From positions 62,001-126,000 of the forward strand of contig JABYQQ010000022.1 in assembly GCA_022605405.1 (NCBI GenBank): DNA of 64,000 bases, read 5' to 3'. The position numbers and the translations under genes were made by a program. The DNA comes from Earliella scabrosa (taxonomy: Eukaryota; Basidiomycota; Agaricomycetes; Polyporales; Polyporaceae). The notes beneath the pieces were generated by a model that saw nothing but the letters and a program-made list of their open reading frames with translations, was not told the origin of the DNA and ran no database searches. Of this stretch, positions 57,951-64,000 are shown in pieces (position 1 is the stretch's first letter; every line of letters begins with the position of its first letter).

Positions 57951-59507
57951 CGTCTAGTACATCGTTTGTGCTGGTGGTCGGAATACGTAGTACACGCTAT
58001 CAATGTGACAGAGTAAAGGAGGCAAATAACGGTACCGTTCGAATTGCGTACGCTGGCCTCGCAGGATAATCACCAGGGCGCCCGTCAGGGCGCAGTCAAT
58101 CACGATGGTGACACCGAAGAAAATCGGAAACGTGTAACGCTACATGACCATTGAATGCATACAGTCAGTCGCATTCACTCTTGTCCCCACTGACAGGGCT
58201 GGTATGCTCACATAGAGAGAGGCGCCTTGAATGACGTTGTCGCTCATGAACCTTCCTAGAGGTGAGTCACTGAGGTCTGCGGTTGGGTGTAGGAGGTCGT
58301 ACCCCTTGACAGAATCGGCTGTTCATCAACAGTCATTGACGTAAAACACGAAACATAGTGGAGAACGGACGACATACTCGCTAAAATTCCTGCACGAAAC
58401 AACCCCCAAGTCTCAGTTAGTGTGCACACGTGCGGACTGGAGCATACACGCCTAGTCCACAGAGCATCAGAAGTCCCTGCGATCACGTCGTTTGTGGACA
58501 TGATGACCAATCGTTGCTCGTCCCTAACTCACAATGAATCCCTGAAACCACCGCCGATACAGTGACTTGGCTATGTACGGCATATCAGTCTACAGGGGTA
58601 TGTCGAGGCGCACAGCGTCGCACCCATGCCAGTAGAGACGCGCCGGAAGTAAAAGCTGCGCCCGATGTCAGCGACTGGGACATGGGGGGTACTGTGTCAG
58701 GAAAGCCTCACCCCTGAGAGAGCAACAGGATGGTTCCCTAAGGAAGGAACAAGAGATAAGCTAGCTTGTCTGCGAGAACAACAAGATGTGAGATGAACTC
58801 GCCGCGAGCAGAGGAGCGCTCTATATTGAGGAGGCGGAGGTTGAATATGAGGTTAAGAACACTAGAACGGTGAGGCAGCAACTCGCCTGAGATGACCTAC
58901 GGTGGTAAGATTCTCAGTGACAGACAAATCACAGCGAGTCATTCTCAAGACACCTACCACCGGTTGTGCGTCAGCGCCAAGATTTTGGAGTGTTCCTGGA
59001 CGAGAAAGTAGTAGCTAGGATATGTCGTCAGCACAACCCCCAACGACCGAAGCACAGTAGGTCAGCACCATAGATCAATGAGGGCTACAGAAAACACAGT
59101 GTTTGTGATACTGTTGCGTGCATGAGTATAGGCAACCTTTCGTGACCTCTCAAGGACTGCTCACAATAGACCAAACGCCTGACGGATAAGTTAGTGTTTG
59201 CCAGGTAACGAGAGAGGGGGAGCGTGCGTACAATGAGCCGTAGAACGAGTGCATCGGTCTTGTAGAGACGAAAATATTGATAGGTCTGGTGGACAAGCAG
59301 CCCGTATAGCCTGGAGGCTGGCAATATCAGTCATCATTGTGTGAGGTCACGGTACGAGATGACACGGATATACACATACATGAGCGTCACAAACGTGCCG
59401 ATTAGGAGCGCACCAAGGGTATCGTCGAGTAAAGAAAACAGTGAAGCCAAGCCCCCAGCTTGACGTGCGGCAGAGAGAGGGGCTACCTGACTAGTAGCTA
59501 CGAGCAT
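57950..59507 (-). CDS. DUF6534-like multi-pass membrane protein, possibly degenerate
   Basis: Start ATG 59507 (MLVATSQVAPLSA), exon to 59380 with LDDTLGALLIGTFVTLM, joined in frame to exon 59310-59232 with LYGLLVHQTYQYFRLYKTDALVL; this is the usual beginning of the large DUF6533/6534 membrane protein family of agaricomycetes. Further exons carry YYFLVQEHSKILALTHNRW (about 59,030-58,970) and YIAKSLYRRWFQGFI (about 58,580-58,533). The exon at 58140-58036 has FFGVTIVIDCALTGALVIIL, the family's late membrane helix before the RTQFER segment. I could not join the middle exons without a stop, so the gene may be decayed or have unusual introns. Function of the family is unknown. Confidence 0.45.
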
Positions 59508-60559
59508 TGGTGGGGGTGGGGCAGTGAACTGCCGGCCTGTAGCGCATGAGACCATTATATCGTGTCCTTCCTCGGCGCCCCAACTGACTGGTCGCGAGCA
59601 AGGGTCGGGCAACGAACAAGATCGGATGAAGAGCTTCCGCTGTGATTGAGCCTGTGCAATGCGAAGCAGCAATGTTCAATAGGGACCCATCAGTGGGGAT
59701 ACACCAGGATAACGACCACAAGTGCTGCCAATGCTATCCGGTCGCGACTCATCAGCGATACCATCCTCGTTCTCAACAACGTGAGCATGATGTACTTACC
59801 CGGTGCGGGATGCTTTAACGCAGCGTACCCTCCGAACTTGTGGCCAGAGATATGTATCCGTCTGTATTCGGCTCAGGTAGCTATAGGATTCGGCGAAGCT
59901 ACATCAATCTGTCAATAGCACGAACCACTGACCGGCGAACGTGCCTACGCTTCCTTTGCTGATGACGCATTGATGAACAAGATACCGTCGCCCTCGTGCA
60001 AGCGGTCAAGGTGAGGGCACCAGCACAAGAGTGCCGCTTGTTCAAGTTATGTAGTCCGGGCAACTCATGTGCGTCCGGAAGCAGCATTATCGTCCCCGCC
60101 AGCGTTGTCGCCGGGTCATCTTACATGCGAGCTCGGTCGCGTTGAAGCTGCACGTGGAAGTCTGGTGATCACAGCGCGCCCGGTGAGTCGTAGTGCAAGA
60201 CAGACTACGCAGCTAGCAAAGCAACGCGACGCACCCCACTGGACATTCTGGCCTGCGCAAGGCTAGATAGTGTCGATCAGCCGTACACTACCTATTCTCC
60301 CCTAGGCAGACGATCGGGCGGACCTACTGACGTGAGGGCTAGACAGCCCTTGCACGACCGTGACGGCCGCAGCGCTGGAGGTTGATATTCCTGGACACTT
60401 CAGTCCAGCTCTTAATTCGCAAAGTCTCTCGTTAACATTACATAAGGCGCTAATAAACAATTGATGCACGGTATTAACCGGGAGTTCTCGGGGCAAGAAA
60501 GATGTGCCCTGAGGCCGCTGGGGATGTGATATGTTGCATGAACGTCTGTCATCTGCCGG

Positions 60560-60763
60560 TCTGCCATAGTTCGGGCGACATCCGTAAGTTTCGCATTCTT
60601 GGGTACTCATGAGTGATACGCACCAGGCAATGATGCATCCGCTGTGCGAGCTCTGGCCCCCGCCGGGCTGCTCCTGGTCGATCAAAACCCCGGCTTCCGG
60701 ACTCCCAACGGGATGATTGTCGATGGGGACGACGGGTGCGATGGTGAAGAACGCGTCTGGCAT
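60560..60763 (-). CDS. lipopeptide mating pheromone precursor 1
   Basis: 46-aa precursor: begins MPDAFFTIAPVVP, has a middle LIDQEQ processing-type site and ends GGGQSSHSGCIIA, a CaaX prenylation motif. Precursors of this size and shape are farnesylated, carboxymethylated and cleaved to give the secreted B mating-type pheromone, sensed by an Ste3-type receptor. The coding sequence runs 60763-60624, where codon TG meets a donor GTGCGT; a 63-bp intron to ..ATGGCAG| supplies the A of the stop TGA at 60560. Without splicing the frame would run past the CaaX. TATAAAACG lies about 120 bp upstream. A related gene follows 0.8 kb away. Confidence 0.75.
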
Positions 60764-60869
60764 GACGGTCGCGATGTGCAAGGGTGCGTATGCAGGGAGG
60801 CAGTACTGATGATGGAGTCCCGTTACACGGTCGTGCAGTTGAGCTGGGGCGTTGATTCTATTGACGACG

Positions 60870-60892
60870 ACGTCCGCCGTTTTATACCTTTG
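60870..60892 (-). promoter_or_regulatory. TATA box of pheromone gene 1
   Basis: GGTATAAAACGG on the minus strand, about 115-120 bp before the ATG. The same element and spacing occur at the second pheromone gene. Confidence 0.55.
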
Positions 60893-61377
60893 GCACAACA
60901 GAAAATTGGACTGGAGACACATATCCAAACGGTGGGCATCCATCGATGACGGCGAAGACAGGCAAACAGACCGATGTACCCGGGTTGGCTGGACATCCGC
61001 GGACATCCATGGCTCAGCCTGAGTGGAACAAGACGTCTCCTTTCGACCCCTATCCGGACTGCCAGCATGTCGGGCATTGTTCGGAAGGGTCACCTCATGG
61101 GAGGACGCTAGAGTCTGAACAACATGTGGGTAAGGTGAAAAGATATGTCATCCTGATCGAGACTAATAGCAGCGATACATAGCTTCAAGTACACTACACC
61201 CGCAAACGCAACAGTGGTTATCATACATGAACTCCATACAGCATTCGCCGGTGTGGATTATCCGAATCCAAGGGAACAGGCGCCAACCCAATCCACCCAA
61301 TCGTGAAGAACGAAAGCCGGACAATACTCAGTCAGAGTTTCGGCGAGTCAAACGTCCGACGACAGTCTGAGTGAGTA

Positions 61378-61573
61378 TCTGTGCATTCACCGATCCGGCA
61401 ATGAGATAACCCTGACATCGTGACGGCATCTGGTTCAATAGCACGCACCAGACAATGACGCAGCCGCTGTGGCCCGAGCCCAGGTTTCCCCGCTCGTGGT
61501 CAATGGACACATACGTATCTCCGTGAGGAGCCTCAACAGGGACGGGAGGAGAGATAGTGAAGAACGCGTCCAT
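61378..61573 (-). CDS. lipopeptide mating pheromone precursor 2
   Basis: 41-aa precursor: MDAFFTISPPVPVEAP start, DHER processing site and GNLGSGHSGCVIV end with CaaX = CVIV. The MDAFF start and an ER-type site about ten residues before the prenylated Cys are typical of basidiomycete B-locus pheromones. The coding part is 61573-61449; TG is followed by the donor GTGCGTGC. A 70-bp intron ending GAATGCACAG places an A (61378) to complete TGA, as in precursor 1. The predicted mature peptide would be short and Gly/Ser/His-rich with a prenylated C-terminal Cys. The gene is clearly paralogous to precursor 1 but diverged in the peptide. Confidence 0.8.
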
Positions 61574-61684
61574 GATGTGCGGAAAGCAGGCGAGTAAAAT
61601 CGTGTATGAAGGGGATGTGCGTGCTGACTGCGAAGGGTGCGATGTGTAGCCCACGGTGGCTGGTAATGAGTTGGAAGACGGTGC

Positions 61685-61700
61685 CTGTCGTTTTATAGAC
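61685..61700 (-). promoter_or_regulatory. TATA box of pheromone gene 2
   Basis: GTCTATAAAACG on the minus strand, about 120 bp before the ATG at 61573. Confidence 0.55.
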
Positions 61701-62761
61701 GGCTCTTGCTCATGTCCCGTCCCGCCGGAGAACCGTTCAACGTACCACGAGCAGAGGATAAATCGGGACGCAAGCCGATCCGCGCAGAATCGTAAGCTCA
61801 AGTGCCGACTCCGCAATGTGGTTTGTGGAAGAGTCACATTGCCGATGGTCTTAGCGGCGGTCTGGCGGGCGAGGGTTCGAAACGGAGCTGAGCTCGCACC
61901 ACCTGAGGTGTACACTGGTCAGCAGCTTCCAGCGGATACGACCTTGACGTTTACGCTGAAGGATTATTGTCTCCAGAGCAGCAGTCAACGCGCGCGCCGT
62001 ATTGTGGCTGGTCCGTAGCGCGTTCTCCATCCAAGTTGTGGCGGAGTACTGGTGCGCGCGCCGCCACCTCCCGGCGACCGCAATGGCGGCGCTACATATC
62101 GGACCGGACATGCGAGATGATGTGGCCCATCTTGTTCGATGACGAGGAAGACAATAGGATGTGTATTCCTGGATGCGCCGCTCGGGATGTTTGGCATCTG
62201 TCTCGACCCCATGTCATTTACCTGGCCGACGATGCCGGGCGTCCGGGACGCTTGACATCTCCGACCTGCTTCGGTCTCAGACTCACATTTCTCTGACAAA
62301 GTTACATCCCTCGTAACCCCCAATTCGTCATCGGGTCTGCCAGTGGACCCTTTGGTGGCACCCAACGACTCGGAGTACTGGTCATTTCGATCATGGCACA
62401 GCAATCATCCTCGGTATCCGGTACTACATTTCCCCACGGTTGACTGGTCGAGGTCTCAGAATCATAATGGCCCGTTGAAGATGCGTCCCAGATCTATCAT
62501 AGCGCTAGATCTTGCACGTCCTATACGCTCAACGATGGGGAAGGAAGAGGACTTCGAGCGTACAGTGCAAGAGGAGTCGGAGAGTTTCTATTACGCTCGC
62601 TGCTCAGGAGCTGGGTGTCGGCTTAACTTATTCTCGCTGCCCACTGAAGGGCCAGTCATCGCGGTCATGATACATTTCCGTTAGGTACAGCTACTATGGA
62701 TACACATGGTACATCATCTTCGACTCGACGCTGATATACGACGTCTACACAAGTGGGCCAT
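61701..62761. other. spacer between the pheromone gene and the CsbD-like gene
   Basis: About 1 kb. I looked for a third pheromone (short MD.F start, terminal CaaX) and for receptor helices and found neither. Short frames only. Confidence 0.4.
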
Positions 62762-63242
62762 TTAAGACGAGCGGTTGAAGTCCTGCTGCATCTCGCCCTT
62801 GTCGTGGCGGACGTTGCCTGCATCGCAAACGCCTTGTCAGCAAACTGCTGCTCCTGCCATCCATCCCCAGTACGTAAAGACATACCTTGAGCCTCCTGCT
62901 GGCGGTCGCCAGTGACCGCGCCGAAGACAGCGTCCTTGCGGCCGCCGAGGCGGTCCTTGGTGCCCTCGACGTAGCCCTTCGCCTGTGCGGCGTTGTACTC
63001 GGCCTCGCCCTGGGCGTGCTCCTGCTTGCCGGACTGCGCCCAGTCCTGCGAGCCCGTGAGGTTGCCGACGGTCTCGACCGCGGAGCCCTTCATCGAGTGG
63101 AACTGGCCGGTGGTCTTGCTGCAGAACAGACAGACGGGTCAGCATCAGACAATCCGACAGACTGGGGACAACAGTGTGGAGGGATAGATCAGGGAAGGGA
63201 GGGGGAGACTCACTTTGGGCCGTTGTTGCTGTTGTAGGACAT
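62762..63242 (-). CDS. CsbD-like / mismatch base pair and cruciform DNA recognition protein (Hmp1 type)
   Basis: Exons 63242-63214, 63118-62886 and 62817-62762 give 105 aa. The protein is small, hydrophilic and repeat-like: MSYNSNNGP, SMKGSAVETVGNLTGSQDW, QEHAQGEAEYNAAQAKGYVE, DRLGGRKDAVFGAVTGDRQQ and a tail GNVRHDKGEMQQDF. The KGS..E..GN.TG..DW pattern is that of the CsbD family (bacterial stress proteins), to which the Ustilago maydis protein Hmp1 belongs. That protein was described as binding cruciform and mismatched DNA. In fungi such genes are usually strongly expressed under stress; the actual role is uncertain. Confidence 0.85.
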
Positions 63243-63803
63243 GATGGATGTGTGTGGTGGTGGTGAGATTAAGTGTAGATAGGTAGTGAGTGGTATCGAG
63301 TGTGTTTGACTTGTGAGGACTTCTCGACGAGTCTGGGACCGCTCTTATACTTCGAAGCGAGGCTCATGACGTAGTTGCTTGAGGTGGTGGGTATGAGGTC
63401 GACATGGCGCTCCCTGGAGTAGTTGCATCAGCGTAGTGGGTTCTTGTGGGCCTGGTGGGGTAGAGGAGGCGTAAGGTGTGCAAAATGAAATGCGCTGTAC
63501 GCACCACTCCCCGCGCGGTGCACGTGGGAAGACGACACCGAAACCGGTTGGCGGCAAGAGAGGGTTGCGCTGTCCATTCGAGAGGGTTCACGAATGCAAT
63601 GACGTCATAGCATAGGTCCGTAGCATGAAGACAAAGCAGGTCGAACGTAGTATACAGACTAACAGTAGATGTATGCGAGATACATGCCTATATCGCTGTA
63701 CAAGATACAAAGTCCATAGGGCTCATAACCTCATCTGCAGAAGTTGTAAGATGTATCAGTCGACTAGAGTGCGTCTCCCTAGCTGAGCACACTGACCATC
63801 CGA
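63243..63803. other. intergenic region, nothing recognised
   Basis: Holds the promoter of the CsbD-like gene and the 3' region of the gene entering from the right. No other feature supported. Confidence 0.4.
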
Positions 63804-64000
63804 TCAGCGTCCTTGCTGCGGGTGCGGCGAAGGCGAGGGCGAACGATCATGCGAGTCGACGGAGGCTGGCGGCCTTCCATCCTCCAGCGTGGTGCTGCTT
63901 GGAACCTGCATCCTGGTGACCAGAGGAATGGTGTCGTTCGTGCCTCCCCGCCCGTTCGGCGCCGACCCTTCCCATCGCGCGCCTGCCGCCGCCGCAGCGC
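63804..64000 (-). CDS. C-terminal end of a gene running off the window
   Basis: On the minus strand an open frame enters at the right edge and stops at 63804-63806. It encodes an Ala/Gly-rich stretch, then TNDTIPLVTRMQVPSST, LEDGRPPASVDSHD and RSPSPSPHPQQGR before the stop. It looks like a disordered, Ser/Pro-rich C-terminal tail; the codon pattern is coding-like and no splice site interrupts it. Family cannot be told. Given the pheromone genes, a receptor tail is one possibility, without direct support. Confidence 0.45.
   Translation of the reverse strand, partial: AAAAAGARWEGSAPNGRGGTNDTIPLVTRMQVPSSTTLEDGRPPASVDSHDRSPSPSPHPQQGR

Noticed and set aside
57950..59507. Ste3-type pheromone receptor
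   Set aside because: Considered because of the nearby pheromone genes, but the recognisable segments (LDDTLGALLIG, LYGLLVHQTYQYFR) fit the DUF6534 family instead.
61967..62684. Possible third pheromone gene or receptor exon
   Set aside because: No frame with an MD.F start and a terminal CaaX, and no membrane helices, on either strand.

Overview
The window looks like nuclear DNA of a filamentous basidiomycete, most likely an agaricomycete. Genes on both strands are split by many 45-75 bp GT-AG introns, the DNA is GC-rich, and the gene content fits this group: Tnp2-type transposase, F-box/LRR and WD40-TM families, a Crinkler-type protein, a CsbD/Hmp1-like protein and CaaX pheromone precursors. 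No tRNA, rRNA or CRISPR array was recognised.

Left part (1-24.6 kb). Four paralogous FAD-dependent monooxygenase genes lie here: one on the minus strand (214-2248) and three in tandem on the plus strand (14845-23729). They share nearly the same ten-exon structure, including a coding first exon that consists only of the ATG. Between them lie two divergently transcribed housekeeping genes. One is the mitochondrial t6A synthase Qri7/OSGEPL1 (4741-8687), interrupted by a 2.45 kb intron made largely of tandem repeats. The other is a TORC2 subunit of the HbrB/Bit61 family (8803-13125).

Middle part (24,632-48,996). A 24.4 kb DNA transposon-like element is bounded by 1.55 kb, almost identical terminal inverted repeats. 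It carries an apparently intact Tnp2 (CACTA/EnSpm-like) transposase and a large accessory protein. It also carries about eight other genes: a coiled-coil protein with a C-terminal membrane anchor, an LRR-like protein, a WD40 protein with a C-terminal membrane anchor, two unknown proteins, a charged membrane protein with paired CxC motifs, a SUN-domain nuclear-envelope protein, and a helical protein next to the right repeat. The combination of a SUN-domain protein and a tail-anchored coiled-coil protein in one mobile element is the most unusual observation here.

Right part (49-64 kb). Two F-box/LRR-like genes are followed by a Crinkler/RHS-type P-loop gene with an internal duplication. Then comes a probably degenerate DUF6534-like membrane protein gene and two short genes with all hallmarks of basidiomycete lipopeptide pheromone precursors, which suggests a B mating-type-like region. 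A CsbD/Hmp1-like gene and the 3' end of one more gene close the window.

Exon coordinates were worked out by hand from splice consensus, reading-frame continuity and, for the monooxygenases, comparison between paralogs. Functional names rest on family motifs recognised by eye; no database search was run.
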